From Petrolisthes cinctipes (Eukaryota; Arthropoda; Malacostraca; Decapoda; Porcellanidae), in NCBI GenBank assembly GCA_033782935.1, contig JAWQEG010004822.1, positions 1-64,000 on the forward strand: a stretch of 64,000 nt of DNA, in the 5' to 3' direction. This document shows, one piece after another, positions 39,735 through 52,700 of the stretch; within the stretch, counting starts at the first letter, position 1; each line of letters starts with the position of its first letter. The notes below the pieces were generated by a model, which saw nothing but the letters and a program-made list of their open reading frames with translations, had not been told where the DNA came from and did not search any database. The translations under genes were made by a program, and so were the position numbers.

Positions 39735-42700
39735 TTATTTTTGTGTTCGAAATCTGACTGGCCAGGTGTCCATGTACAAGACGGAAGCCTTTTTCCGTGG
39801 CGAGGCTCTACGGTCACAGGCAGCGAGGGCGGCCAGTCTCTCACTCGTCGTCTGTTGTTCCAGGAGGCTGAACTCGTGTTTTTTCCAGCTCCCCTGTTTC
39901 TTTGGTTCAAGGTCATCCCACCCGATCGCACTGTCGTTATCGTCCGAGGTGTGGGAGGGTACTGGCCTTTTCCGCTTCTGCGCCTTGGGCCAGCCAGTCA
40001 TGTTTTTCCTGCGTTTCTTAGCACTACGGGTACGCTTAGGTTCGCTAACAATGGAGCCATCGATGGTCTCTGAGTCACACAGGGACACACACTCCGAGCT
40101 TGCCTCCGTGTTGTCATCTGCACTTGAGAATTCGTCACAAGAGGCTCGGTCCGTGCACACACAGAAAAATGAGTCATCCATCACTTCGGATGCTTCTCTC
40201 GTCAATATGTTTTCTGGTATTAAAAAATCCTTCATATCATCACACAAACTGGCAACGAAAACTGGATCGACCTCCTGTGCAAATGGACTGTCTAGTAGTT
40301 TGGTTTCCTTAGTACTTACTTCTACAACTTTCTCAGGCTTTGAAATGGCAAGGAGCCTCTTTTTCTTTCCTCTTTTCTTTGGAGGAGTCTTTTTCAAGTC
40401 TGACTCTTCACTTTCTTTACACTCCCCAAGCTGGCTATTCACACCAATTTCAGACTTCATGATATGGTCAATGTGTAGTGCCAGTATAGCCAACTCCTCA
40501 GTAGTTTCAAAGGTTTCTGGAGGCTGAGTCCGAGTGGATTCTGCACCAGGAGTGCTTGTTCCATCAGAAGAGGCCTCATCTACCTTCACTACAGTTGATC
40601 GTGTTGGTTTTACACTCCTTGTCCTTTTAGTGGGAATGATGTCTGAGATCAGAGCAAGGGTAGAGGGATGACACCTCGGAGATTTTCTAACCAGATCTGC
40701 AAGATCATTCTTCTTTTTTGAGAGTAAACCCTTTTTATAACAAAGAAAGTCTCTAACATATTCTTTTGGCATTTCATATGGGAGTATAAACTTGAGGGGC
40801 TCTTCTTCACAGAAGAAAACATTATCAGATACACCATCAATCAATCTCTGGTAGGTCTGATACCAAGATTCCTGTTCAGGTACTCCCTCAAAAGAGAAAT
40901 AGAGTCTATGAAGTGCACTGTCAGCGCTAATACTATTTTCTAAAGTGTCACCTACTTTATCTATTGTTTCTGAACATTCACCGTTGCCAGAAAACCTATC
41001 ATTAGACGAACTCTCTTTTCTCTCATCTATATCAGAGTCTGCACTGTCCTCTGATCCTATTTTTCTCTCTCCTTCAGAACTCCTTTTACTTTCTTCAGAA
41101 TCTGACTTACCATTGTCAGTGTCACAACGTCTTCTACTTTCAGTTTCGCTATTACCTTTTCTTTCACAGCCTCTCCTCCGTAAGTCACAGTGATGTGACT
41201 TGAATGCTTCTTTCTCTTTTTCCCCTTTGTCTGAGCTTCTCGTAACACAGCCCCGCTCTCTCTCCCTTCCCCCAGGCTCTTCCAGTATGGCCCCAGCACT
41301 GCGGGTCACTCTCCTCCGCGTGTCAATTACAGCTGATGGCTTCTTGGCAGTTAATGGGACTTCTTTACTGTTGGGGTCCTCCTTCCTCTCAGGATCACAA
41401 CAATCGTCTTCTCTACCCATGGCGGATTTGTCCTTCTCACCGCCCGTGGTAGAAGAAGAACGACGGAGTCTCTCTGGGGTCTCCTGGAAATGGTAGTATT
41501 CACGGTTGTCTCTCAGGAACCTCTCTGCATCAGACAGTCTCTTTCGGCCACCCTTACCAGTACTGCTAGAGCATGATGCCCCATCATGGGAATACTTGCA
41601 ACCGTCCCTGCCTCTGCTGCGACTATGAAGGGAGCTTGAATTCCTCACACCCAAACTGCCCTGAGGGATGGTCGTACTGATGGGGAAACCATAAAAGTTT
41701 TCATCGTCATCATCATCATCATCATTCAACATGGTTAAGTCATACCGAGGCTTCCTTTTTCTGCTCCCAATTGGCCTCATTTGTTTACGGTTCAAACATG
41801 CACCATCTTTCAATCTTTTCATACTGGGCACAGAATCATCATCTATTGTCCTCAACTGCTTGCCCTTTCCCTTATTTCTGCATCTGGAGGAATTGCCCAT
41901 ATCCTCCGACTCATCCGAACAATCACTCTTTGAGTCCTGGTTTTCCGTACTATCATCACTTTCGTCACTCTCACTGTCTGAGTCCAGCTTGTTTTTATTT
42001 CTCATTATCTCTTCCTTTTCATTATAATACTGTTCAGTTTCAGAGATCAGTAACCAGTCAGCAGTTTTTCTCCTTATCTTTGCCTTTTTGCTTTCAAATT
42101 TCTTCCTGTCTGCAGGAGAAATTTCAAGGAGGACACTAAAATCTACCTTGTCACCATTGTGTTCTACATTTCCATTGCTCCTGGATGCTGAACTACAATC
42201 ACTCTCATCACTATTGGCACGGCTCACCCTGCGTCCTTTCACTTTGTGCACACCGTTCACCAACTCAGTATTCACATCACCGTTATACTTGGCACTTAAA
42301 TGAGTGGCAGCCTCGTCTAGCAGAGGCTCGCCGTTCTTTGGCTTTCCTGGTTTTGCTGTCTTGTCCACCATATCGAACTCATCTGCCAAACTGCGTGAGT
42401 CTGACACCTCAGACTCAGATTTATCTGACCGACAGCTGGCCCTTCGAGTTCTAGTACATCGGCCCTTCCCCCTGGACACTGCCGCTGGGTCAGGTTTTAT
42501 TTCAAGCAAGTGGTGTTCATAATCAGTGCTATTGATCCTTTTGGATGCACGGCTGCTCCGCTTGTGGCAAAAAGAGTTGAGTTTTGTCTCGCCTTCTTGA
42601 ATGAGTCTGACCATTTCTTTTCTTTCTTTTGTAGATTTTGTTAGACTAGTTTGAAGAGCTGGTGATGCTAGATGATTTGGAAAGAAGAAATGGTGAAGAT

Positions 42701-43871
42701 CTGGGGTAATTTCAACATCCACTGCATCAATCTTTTCTACCTTAACTACCTGTACTTCCTTTATGGTTACCAGTTTGGTCTCGGTTAACTCTGGGAGAGC
42801 AGCTTCGGTCTGCGCTACTTCAGGTAGTGTGGCTTCATTCAGTATAACATCGGAAGCAATTGCCTCAACTGTGTTTGGCTGAGGAATGGAGGCTTCCTCA
42901 ACCTTAACTTCTTTCTTCTGAAGATGACTGTTTCCTTCCACTGTGTCTTCCTTTACCTCCTGAGGTACAATAAATGTTTTATCAAAGGGCTCCTTCTTGA
43001 TGTCAATGACAGCAACTCTACCATTAGGTGCTGATGTGGTTTGATCCTCCCTCCTCCTCGGTGCTGCAGGAACACAGACCTCTGGTTTAGTCTTTTGTTG
43101 TGGTGCTGTTAAGTCAAGCTGAGAAGAGACAGAATGAGAAAAACCGTTTAATGGCTCAATGGCTTTCCTGACTGTCACTACTGGTGTTTGGGCAGCAACA
43201 GCAGGTGTGGTGATGGTGATGGAGTCAGACTGTGTTCCTGCCACACCAGGTGTCAGGTCTCCAAGATCAGAAGCTTCAGTAATGGTTGTACTGGATGCTG
43301 AGTGAAGAACAGGAGGTACAGGGGTTTCAAGAAGTACTGCAGCTTCTGAAGGTACAGGAGCTTCAAGAAGCAGTACAGTCTCTGGAGGTACAAGAGCTTC
43401 AGGAGACACAGGGGCTTCAAAGAGTACTGCAGCTTCTGGAGGTACAATAGCTTCAGGAAGTGCAGGGGCTTCAGGAAGTGCAGGGGCTTCAGGAAGTACA
43501 GGAGCTTCAGGAGGTAAAAGATTTTCAGGAGGGACACAAGCTTCAGGAAGTACAGGGGTTTCAGAAGGTACAAGATCTTCAAGAAGGACAGGAGCTTCAG
43601 GAGATACAGCTGTGTGTGTGACAAGTGTGGTGATGGGTTCCTTGCACTTCTCTGACACAGGCAGGTTAGAGAGACAGGGGGTACACTTGTGGGAGAAGCG
43701 GGACTGGCTGCGAGTGTGGTGTTGGTGATGGTAATGGTGGAGTGTGTCGACTTGGGAAACACTCTTCTGAGAGTCACCAGGAAAGATAGTTTGTGGGGTG
43801 CATCCTACACCTTCATGCTTGTTGGCCTCATGTGCTGCAAGGCTGGGGCCAGAGTGGATAGTTTCTCCAAT
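39735..43871 (-). CDS. chif: Giant 3' exon of chiffon (C-terminal half, Chiffon-B-like)
   Basis: This single exon of 1378 codons begins after a TTTCCTTAG acceptor and encodes residues 359-1736. In order it contains a His/Ser-rich start, 16 tandem hexapeptides of PEAPVL type (about 449-544), a Pro/Val/Glu-rich linker, the first internal Met (residue 778, ATG at 42614), basic and acidic low-complexity segments, a compact globular-looking block around 1341-1400 (LYFSFEGVPEQESWYQTYQ... ILPYEMP), Lys/Arg tracts such as KKRGKKKR that could act as nuclear localisation signals, and a basic C-terminus ending VRFRTQK. The TAA stop is at 39737-39735. In Drosophila the C-terminal part of Chiffon is reported to be made as a separate polypeptide that binds Gcn5. 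Whether that holds here is inference. The + strand frames over this exon are shadows. Confidence 0.9.
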   Translation of the reverse strand: MGETIHSGPSLAAHEANKHEGVGCTPQTIFPGDSQKSVSQVDTLHHYHHQHHTRSQSRFSHKCTPCLSNLPVSEKCKEPITTLVTHTAVSPEAPVLLEDLVPSETPVLPEACVPPENLLPPEAPVLPEAPALPEAPALPEAIVPPEAAVLFEAPVSPEALVPPETVLLLEAPVPSEAAVLLETPVPPVLHSASSTTITEASDLGDLTPGVAGTQSDSITITTPAVAAQTPVVTVRKAIEPLNGFSHSVSSQLDLTAPQQKTKPEVCVPAAPRRREDQTTSAPNGRVAVIDIKKEPFDKTFIVPQEVKEDTVEGNSHLQKKEVKVEEASIPQPNTVEAIASDVILNEATLPEVAQTEAALPELTETKLVTIKEVQVVKVEKIDAVDVEITPDLHHFFFPNHLASPALQTSLTKSTKERKEMVRLIQEGETKLNSFCHKRSSRASKRINSTDYEHHLLEIKPDPAAVSRGKGRCTRTRRASCRSDKSESEVSDSRSLADEFDMVDKTAKPGKPKNGEPLLDEAATHLSAKYNGDVNTELVNGVHKVKGRRVSRANSDESDCSSASRSNGNVEHNGDKVDFSVLLEISPADRKKFESKKAKIRRKTADWLLISETEQYYNEKEEIMRNKNKLDSDSESDESDDSTENQDSKSDCSDESEDMGNSSRCRNKGKGKQLRTIDDDSVPSMKRLKDGACLNRKQMRPIGSRKRKPRYDLTMLNDDDDDDDENFYGFPISTTIPQGSLGVRNSSSLHSRSRGRDGCKYSHDGASCSSSTGKGGRKRLSDAERFLRDNREYYHFQETPERLRRSSSTTGGEKDKSAMGREDDCCDPERKEDPNSKEVPLTAKKPSAVIDTRRRVTRSAGAILEEPGGRERERGCVTRSSDKGEKEKEAFKSHHCDLRRRGCERKGNSETESRRRCDTDNGKSDSEESKRSSEGERKIGSEDSADSDIDERKESSSNDRFSGNGECSETIDKVGDTLENSISADSALHRLYFSFEGVPEQESWYQTYQRLIDGVSDNVFFCEEEPLKFILPYEMPKEYVRDFLCYKKGLLSKKKNDLADLVRKSPRCHPSTLALISDIIPTKRTRSVKPTRSTVVKVDEASSDGTSTPGAESTRTQPPETFETTEELAILALHIDHIMKSEIGVNSQLGECKESEESDLKKTPPKKRGKKKRLLAISKPEKVVEVSTKETKLLDSPFAQEVDPVFVASLCDDMKDFLIPENILTREASEVMDDSFFCVCTDRASCDEFSSADDNTEASSECVSLCDSETIDGSIVSEPKRTRSAKKRRKNMTGWPKAQKRKRPVPSHTSDDNDSAIGWDDLEPKKQGSWKKHEFSLLEQQTTSERLAALAACDRRASPRKKASVLYMDTWPVRFRTQK

Positions 43872-46800
43872 CTAAGGAAAGCAAAATACATAATTTGTAA
43901 ATTATAATATTATAGATATAAAATTCATGTCCTAAAATCTATTTTTGACTGGACTGTTTCCCTAATCTATGGACTAGATCATACCGGTTAGTATATTTAA
44001 GAAGAATTAAGTTCAGTAAACATAATTATACAGGAGGAAATTTGGGTAATAATCTTGTGCAACATTGGATGTTATGACGCTTATTATGACATTAATAAAT
44101 AAATATTTTGACTGAGAATATTTGATCAACTGTGCCAATCTATTACTGTCTTATACTGTCCTTGATGGGGCATATCATGTACAGTAAAGCCTCATACAAG
44201 CTGCCTCCAAGTAGCCTACCTCAACTCTTCATCCAATCCCCTTAACATAATCTTGGCCAACCTTGTCCCACTCCCTTTGAAAATACCATCCTTGATTTTT
44301 GCTCCCCCTCCCTTCCACAAATTCTTATCATGCATGTCCTACTACAGTAATAAACATTTTTTTTCTACTATACAAAGGTGCTAGAACAATTACCATACCA
44401 TGCATTGCAAAGGTGACAGAAAAAGTGTCAAAAATATAATTATTTGTGAAAGTCTGTCATAAGATCAAGCAAGAAACTATACACTCCAGCTAAGTTGAAG
44501 CACATGCAGGATCTTTTCATCATCTGTACTTAAATTATTCAGTCCCACAGAGCTTTGCATCAGTTTAAACTAGGTAAAGATATGCATGAAATTTTGGTCA
44601 TATTCGTTAACAGGTTTGCACTTTATAAATGACAAGCCTGAATGTTAGAAATATTCGCTAATTTCAAGAAGACCATCAGGGAAATAAAGTCTTCTGTAAT
44701 ACTATACCAATATTGTATTTGTGAATCAAGGATGTACTGGCAATATAAGTTAACTGAGAAAAAGTATTTGCATTTCAAGGATTAAGATGGGACAGAAAAA
44801 ACATGCTACCTAGTGAATAATTGAAAGTCATGATTGCAAAAGATTTTCCTTCCAACTCATGTGCTGTACTTGAACTGCTAGGAAGATTTTATGATAGCTA
44901 ATAAAAGTTCCCTTACTAGAACATCCAACATGTACACTAAACATCAATCATCCTAAGCTAAGCTAATAACCCAATAAGAATAATCACACTAGCACCCAGA
45001 CTGGCAATTAAACTTGACACAAAAAGATGGAAGAACTCTCAGACTCGGCTAATACACAATGTATGTTGAATTCTTCCCCAACATTTGCTAAAACTGGATG
45101 TAAAATCTTATTGTAAAAGTAGTAGTGGCTTTGTGCTCATGCAGAGACCCTAACAAGCTACAAATTACATGCAAACCCTACTGACCTATCCCCAATTCTC
45201 TGACTGATGGATGTTTGACAATGAGAGTGTAAAATTTATGGTGATGGATTGTCATGATTCCTGGCAACTATTCATGTATCTGACCCCAGAGTGATATTTA
45301 GAAATACTGTACACCCACCCACCTACAAAAATAAATAAAGTGCAATCATATAAATCACAATATTCAAGACCAAACAAAAGAATACCATACTTTATGCAAC
45401 ATTCTGCTCTTGCACTTTCAAGCCAAGTGCAGTCCAAAATCCAGTTCACTACATTAATGTACTTAAGATGATACTATTATTAAGGCAAAATACAATACGG
45501 AGAAGAGCCATAATTTCCTGCCCTACCAAGTTGACTAAAGATAAACCAAGGTCTTTATGGGGCTGGATATGAGCACCCATTCATTCCTCTGTTCTCTCAT
45601 CAAACTCAAGCAGTCTGTGTCCTCCAACACTATCGAGGGCTGGAGGTTTGTCACACATCTGGACAGACCAAGGCTGACTGAGAATGATTGATACAGGGAC
45701 ACAGGATGTAGATAAATATGCCAGCGTGTTACCCATCGAATGATCTTTTCCGGGATTACTGGGATTAACTTTACTTCAATATTAGCTTATACAACATCCA
45801 ACAGATACAAGGTTAAGTTTATCAGACAGTTGGGGGAAAGTACAATTTAAAGAATGTTACGATGGGACCTCTGACTTACCCCTTAAATACCTAGAATGGG
45901 ATGGAAATTATGGCTCTACATGTGTACAACATTAATAATACAAAATTAGTGAAGTTGATACTCTTTAGTGTGCTTATGAGTGCTATGCATAACCAACTTG
46001 TCAAACTCAAGTTCAGTTACTAACTTTGAACAAGCTAGCTTTATTGTGAGTGGTGAAATTACTTCATTCAGGATACTCTGTGAACAACTTGTCAACCTAA
46101 TCTTGTGTGACCAAACTTGACAGTATCATATTGGTAAAATCACTTCATTAATGATGCTCAGAGAACAGTTACTGCTTGGATAGTCCTTAAAAAATTTGGT
46201 TAATGACATCTTAAGACTCATCAATGCAAGATGAATTACTATTAAAACAAACACCTCCGACATGTAGATAAAAACAAGATTGGAGGAGGAGCTCTCATTG
46301 AGGGTCTTGCTACAGCTTTTTGGACCACTTCCTACCTTTGCTTTGCCAGCAAGTCCTTCTATGGAATTCTTATAACATCCTAGATGCTGATAAAAAGCCA
46401 GTAATAGATGACTCAAGAGAATCTAGGTGTGGATATGCTCTTTGTTGTCAAGGCTGAGCAAGGTTGCAGCAATGTGTTTTTAGTTTGATGCAGACTTTTG
46501 AGAAATGATGGGTTGGCTGCCTGATTTATATTGTGCTTGTAATACAGTACAGTAATCTATTGGTGATGACCAGAGTATATAAGGATGTGTTATCTTCAGC
46601 CTCATGCAAAAAAAATCATGAGTTGTATGATGGTAATGACCAGCATCATGATTCCATTTCGGGTCCATGGGGCTGTGTCACTGATCTGTTACTATCAATT
46701 CCATTAACTGCATAAAGCACTGTGACCTGAAGAAGAAGTTCCCCCTCAAATAATGTTTTCATCAAACCCGATCAAATCATTTTACACTTCAAACCTCTGA

Positions 46801-49723
46801 CAGTTACCATGAAAGAAAAGTGGTAGAGACACAAGCCAACACACTTGGTAAAGAAGGCTGAAAGAAAACAAAACTATTGAATACAGAAGAACTTACCTGT
46901 AAGGATGCAGCCTTTAAGGTGCGCATTTATGAAGAAATGTGTAGTAAGTTAAATGTACCGTTGTTGTCATTCTCAGAAATAGTTATCTTCATTTATCATT
47001 TTTTTCATATTTCACGAATTAACAAAGTGACAGAGGTTCACAAACTGTGTTTTCACGTTGCCTCTCACAACAAACATATGTACACCTGTAATCTTAGCCA
47101 CTCGTTAAACTCTTTAATATAAATGTGTTGGTTAAACATGATTGCAAACCTGTCCAAACACTAATTTATGTTCATGCATGCTGGATTAAGATAGCTTCAT
47201 GCCAAACATACAATGGTACAAAATCAGTCACACAATACATTCATGACTTATTAGGGAGAAACAAAAATACTGTTTGAACTGAATGTTTGCAGAATAATTT
47301 CTCAGCCTGTTAACTAAAAGAATCTGAACCACAAGCATAAATAAGCTTTTCTTCCACATTGTTAATTTTCCCATAATCTCTTGTTCAACGAGACTTTTGT
47401 CTTGTTGGCCCCTTAAGCCTTATTCCTGTTTCAGTAGAAAAGTATACTGTACTGAAAGGTTATGAATCAAAGCTTAGGTGAATGCAATTTAATATGGTAA
47501 AACTTTACAGTTCCAATTATTGAAAAATGGAAGTACTGTCTTTAAGGTGATTATGTTGAACTCCTTAATGCTAAAATTATATTTAGCTGAGGACAAGTGC
47601 TTGTATTTATTGGAGATAAGCATAACAGCTTATTGTAAGCACTAAGAATTAACTACCATGTTCCCAATGTTATGATAATATGATTGAAAGAAGCAGTACC
47701 CTCCTTCATATCCATAAACTAGTATCTCTATAAGGCTCAAACAAACAAGCAAGCAATGATGTCAAGTTAGTCCACAAGCAAATGCAATGCGTTGTTATTG
47801 TAGATCGCTTGTTGCTTAAAGTAGGATTTACTTAACATATTAACATAATGCTCTAGCATATGGAACATCAAATATTAATTATAACAACTTTAATTTATGC
47901 TTGCACACAAAACAGAATTTTCCTCGTGATGAAGGTTTATAACTAAATTACCCAACATTACTGTGGAGTCCAATTTTCAATACCTTCCAATACCTAATAT
48001 TCTTTTTCTTTCTCCCCAAAAGAACAACACTAAAACTTTAAGTGCTTAGTAAAACTTGCTCTCTCTTGGAAACTCCCATGTTGTATATTCCGTGGGCTTA
48101 GTTATGGGGGAAGCGAATGTTATTAGTATCTTATTACTCAATAATCACTATTTTAGTATTATTAGTAGTAATTTATTTAATTATTACAAATTTTCCAAGA
48201 CCTCACAAAGGAGGACAAAGTAGCATCTGGCTTGAGGTCTGCTCAAAAGCCGGACTGTCCGGCCAAAATTCGGATGTCTGGCCACCCAAGCTACAGGAAG
48301 GGTCAGTTGTTTAATTATTTTGGCTTTATAAAAGGGAATTTTATCACTAGAAGCCATACTTATACATAATATAAAAATAATTATAATCAAGGCTATTGAA
48401 GTTAACAAAACAACAATCACCTAGCAAAATGCCAACATTATACCGTACAGTCGGCAAAAAAAGTTTCGTTACCATCCCTAAAACAGTGTGATGTAATGCT
48501 GGTACGCCTGACTGGTGAGTGTCGTACCTCCGCCACCCTCCGGCCTCCTTAAGTCCGTGCCCCTGCCCACTGCCCCTCAGTGTGTCATGGGCAGCCAAGC
48601 AGGAATGACGTTCTTTCAGCCAGTGCTATTTTTTCTGGGTATTTCACGGTTATTCTTGTGTTAAAATACTCAAACACATTTCCTTATGTTTAATAATGAA
48701 TAGTTAAATAGTAAGAGTTCTTCAACACTCAAAATTTAATTTAAAATCAGCAAAAATTTGGATATAAAAAAGTTGACACTGCCAGAGCAATGACGATTCC
48801 CGTCCAGCATGTCCCGGATGACACGAGTCACAGCTGCATGTCGGAGGAGTACCAACCCTACCGGGCTTACCCATGTTAAAGTTAACGTAGGGGTGGTAAC
48901 GAAACTTTTTTTGCCGACTGTACATCACCGCATGCTTAACACCTCAACTTTACTTCAAACAGCAGATCATAAGCAATAATATTTAAAAGCCAAAACTATA
49001 CCATTATCTAAAATATACTGTATCCTATACATCAATTTAACATTCTTGACATAATATGCTGTTCTATAACTCCAAATTCACACCGAGCAATGAAATATGG
49101 CATGCAGTTTTTAAAGTAACAAATCAATATGATAAGTGTAACAATGCCTATGGAAGATATCAATTGAACAAAATACAGTCACCACCTTCACTATGTGCAC
49201 ACATGCATTTTCTAGAGAAGCAAGTAAAAGTAAGAACAAAATAAAATAAACTGCACCATTGAAAGCAAAGCAAAATGCAAGAAATATATTCACAGAAACA
49301 GGAATAAACAAGTAACCAGATAAAGCAAAAGTAAACGTACAAGATTAAGTGAGGAAAATTTATGCGTCGGACACAATGAACGTGATACCAGGCCCATATC
49401 AACCAAAAAACATACAAACCTCGAAGACAATTTGCTTACGCAGTCGCTTGGATTGTACGCTGCTCAGACTGGCCGTATGTGTCTCTGGCTGCATCAACCC
49501 ACTAAACCTCATTTGGATGCAGCAAATAACTACCGGAGAGAAAAATTTGTACATGATGTTAAACCCAGTATGCACTGGACACCCAGCTATACAAGTTGAC
49601 ATACATTTTTATATCCTACTCCTTATACAGTAAAAGCCCAAAAGTTCGGACTCCTAAACTTCGGAATGCCTGATACTTCGGAAGGTTTTTGGCTGACCAA
49701 TTATTGCTGAATTTTATATAAAA

Positions 49724-49754
<31 letters not shown>

Positions 49755-52700
49755 TTTACAAAAAATCACAAATAAATTACAGTGTATTGGTATAACTTAA
49801 GCTCAAAGTAATACAGTACTGTACAGTATAAAATTCATGTCTACCACATGTGACTCGAGTGCTTTTATTTAACATCTACACATATGGATTACACCTCAAC
49901 ACCTTTGGATATTTACTGCATTGTACAGGTAACCACAAAAATGTGTTCTGTTTTAATTATTCTAATTAATTAATATTTTTTCAGAATTTTAGGGCTATTT
50001 TTAGGTATACTCCCATAACTTCGGAAAAACAGAAAGTTTGGAAGTCTCGTGTTCCCCTTCCTTCCGAATTTTAGAACTTTTACTGTAATAAAAAAACTCC
50101 CATTGCTTGGGAATTAATGGGCTAGATTTTTATCACAAAATCATTCTGATATAATAGGTTTTAAATCCATAAATCAATGATACCTAAAATTCAACCATAA
50201 TTACACTCAAAACCTTAAATCTATAGAAATTATGATAATTTTATGCAAGTAAGGCAACTATTGTACCCAAATACTCACAGAACATACAACCAAGCATCTG
50301 GAACACAGTACAATCATCACAATCCCTATCATTATGGCCACTGAGTCCACCTGACTAGAATGCAGGTTGGGCACCAACCAGTCCTTTCGAGTTCTCAAAA
50401 GAAGCTATATACAGCTATGGCAGATGCCTGTCCAGGTCACAACAAAGCACCCTACACTATAAAGCATATAATGAAAGACCTCACTACACATAATCACACT
50501 TGCTAACAACACAATATACATTCCATGAGGGCCCTTAGGGATAACCTGGCCTAGGCCTTCCTAAAGGACCCTAGGTTGTTTGGTCAGGCAGCTTGAGGAA
50601 CATCAACAACAAATGATTAAATAAATGCAAAAATAAATGAACAAACAAACAGAAAAACAAAGTAGCTTACTTGATGGTCTTGCTTATGTCCACTAATAAG
50701 TTCATCAAGGTACTGGTAATTGGTGTCGTTTCTAACAAAAGCAAGGTGTAGATCTGACTTAAGATGAAGGCGCAGGTTGGTGTAGTTGACAGTGCAGAGC
50801 TCGCAATAACCCCCGCCTTCCTTGGCTCGGATGGCTCCCCGGTTCCGCTCCTTGGTGCGTCTGGAGGTATTGATGGTAATTTGTTCATTAAGCTGTACCA
50901 ATTTCTTATTTACTATTATTTACAGTTTAGGATGTTAATTCACACTGTGTCAATATCTTTTTTCATTTATGGACATCTCAATAATACCAGTGTAAATGTT
51001 TCTCAAAGGATAGACAGCTATATGAATTAGGAAAATTGCAAGAATAGAGTGGCTCTCGGGCACTAAAGTTTAAGATAATACAGTAATGGCATTTAGTGAA
51101 TGGTAAATGATCAGGCTGATTGGCTTCAAGCCAGACAGCCTGAAATCCAATTCTACAACCACCTTGGGCTCTAAGTCTCAAACATGCCAAACATACTTTT
51201 CTTTGTGGTCGTCTCTAACAGTGGAGGAGGTTTTTAGGTTGGCCTGAGGTTTGGTCTGCTTTGGATCAGCAAATGGTGACACTCCCGTTGGATTTGTTAA
51301 GTTCAGCTCAGGCCATGCAGACAATTCCTTGTATAATGGTCTGTACTGTCTGTAATACAATCAATACTATATTAAGAGGGCCTTTGCCATAATCTAGTTT
51401 CTCCTTTCACTCTATAAAATGATTATATTCCAGATTCCCAGACGAGGTTGAGACTAGGAAGGACAGTGCCTGTGGCAATGAAATTAGAAAATTATTTTTT
51501 CTCAACAGCAATTATCATACGGCATTCTAACATCCAACAACTACTAATACTCCCAAGTTCTTATACCCACATTGACAATACAGTACAGTACCCACAATAT
51601 ATTACATAGAGTTCTAGTGAATCAAGTGAGTACCTTATCCAAAATTTTAAAAATTCTTCAAAAGAAACTTTCATGATGAATTATGTGAATATCAAACAAC
51701 TGGATGACAATTATAACCTGCTAAAGGGCTCAGTCTTAATGAAGGGGTCCCTCAGTCGCTGAACTTTGGTGAGGGAGGAGGAGTGTGTATAAGAGGTGTT
51801 GGCCCTCCCAGTTGGTGTAGTGGTGGTGCCGTGTGTGGTTCTGGGAGGTCGATACCGCTCACTCTGCTTCAGCACTGACAGCCACTTAAGCAGCTTGGCT
51901 AGGGACCATACAGGCACATTCCACAGACGGGCATTTTCCAGCACATCGCTGGTGCCCGGCCGCCTCACACACGCTCTCTCCAGCAGCACCTCCGCTCGGG
52001 TTCTCTGTTCAAGGTGACAATGACAGGGATTAAATGTCTTGTCATAGGCTCACATTCATATTTTATTTCTTATTTCCGGTTCTCATGTTGAAAACCACTT
52101 ACTGGTATACAAAAATATGAAAAAATTCTTCAGCAATGGCACATCTACAATGAAATTGGAGGAGAAGAGGATTTGCATCATGATGGATCAACACACAGCA
52201 TCATGCCTGCCCCATATGCTTGATGAATTAGTCACCTACCCATTTTCAATTATCCCCAAAAGCTTGTTCCGTTCTCAGGGAGGACATGACCCTACCTTTT
52301 ACACTGCCATGCACTTTTTCTTTTCAGTCAATCAATCACACAAAAATATCTAAACACTGCATCTAGCCACTCACCACTCGTTTCTTGCCGGTATCCTCTC
52401 TGGGGGAGTCTACAGTGAGCGGTGAATCATGTGAAGTTGAGGCAAGGGATGACAGTGCCTGGTGTGGTGTGAGGGGTGAGGCAATTTGGATACAACTGGG
52501 CGAGGGAAGCTGTTCACTGCTTGACCCGCCGCCACCACCTCCAGGCTGTTGTTGTTGTTGTTGCTGTTGCTGCTGGACTCTGGAGCTTATCACATAGTTG
52601 ATCTCACGGCTAAAGAACTCCTCAACAACCTGTTTACAAATATGAGGACTTGTAGCAACATATAAGGAAGAAAGTTTGAGCAATCAAGGACAGGAGGACT

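Noticed and set aside
39766..40527. 253-aa plus-strand frame
   Set aside because: It lies antisense to the chiffon last exon, whose frame is 1378 codons long with homology-supported upstream exons. It is a shadow frame, as are the other plus-strand frames from 40945 to 42522.
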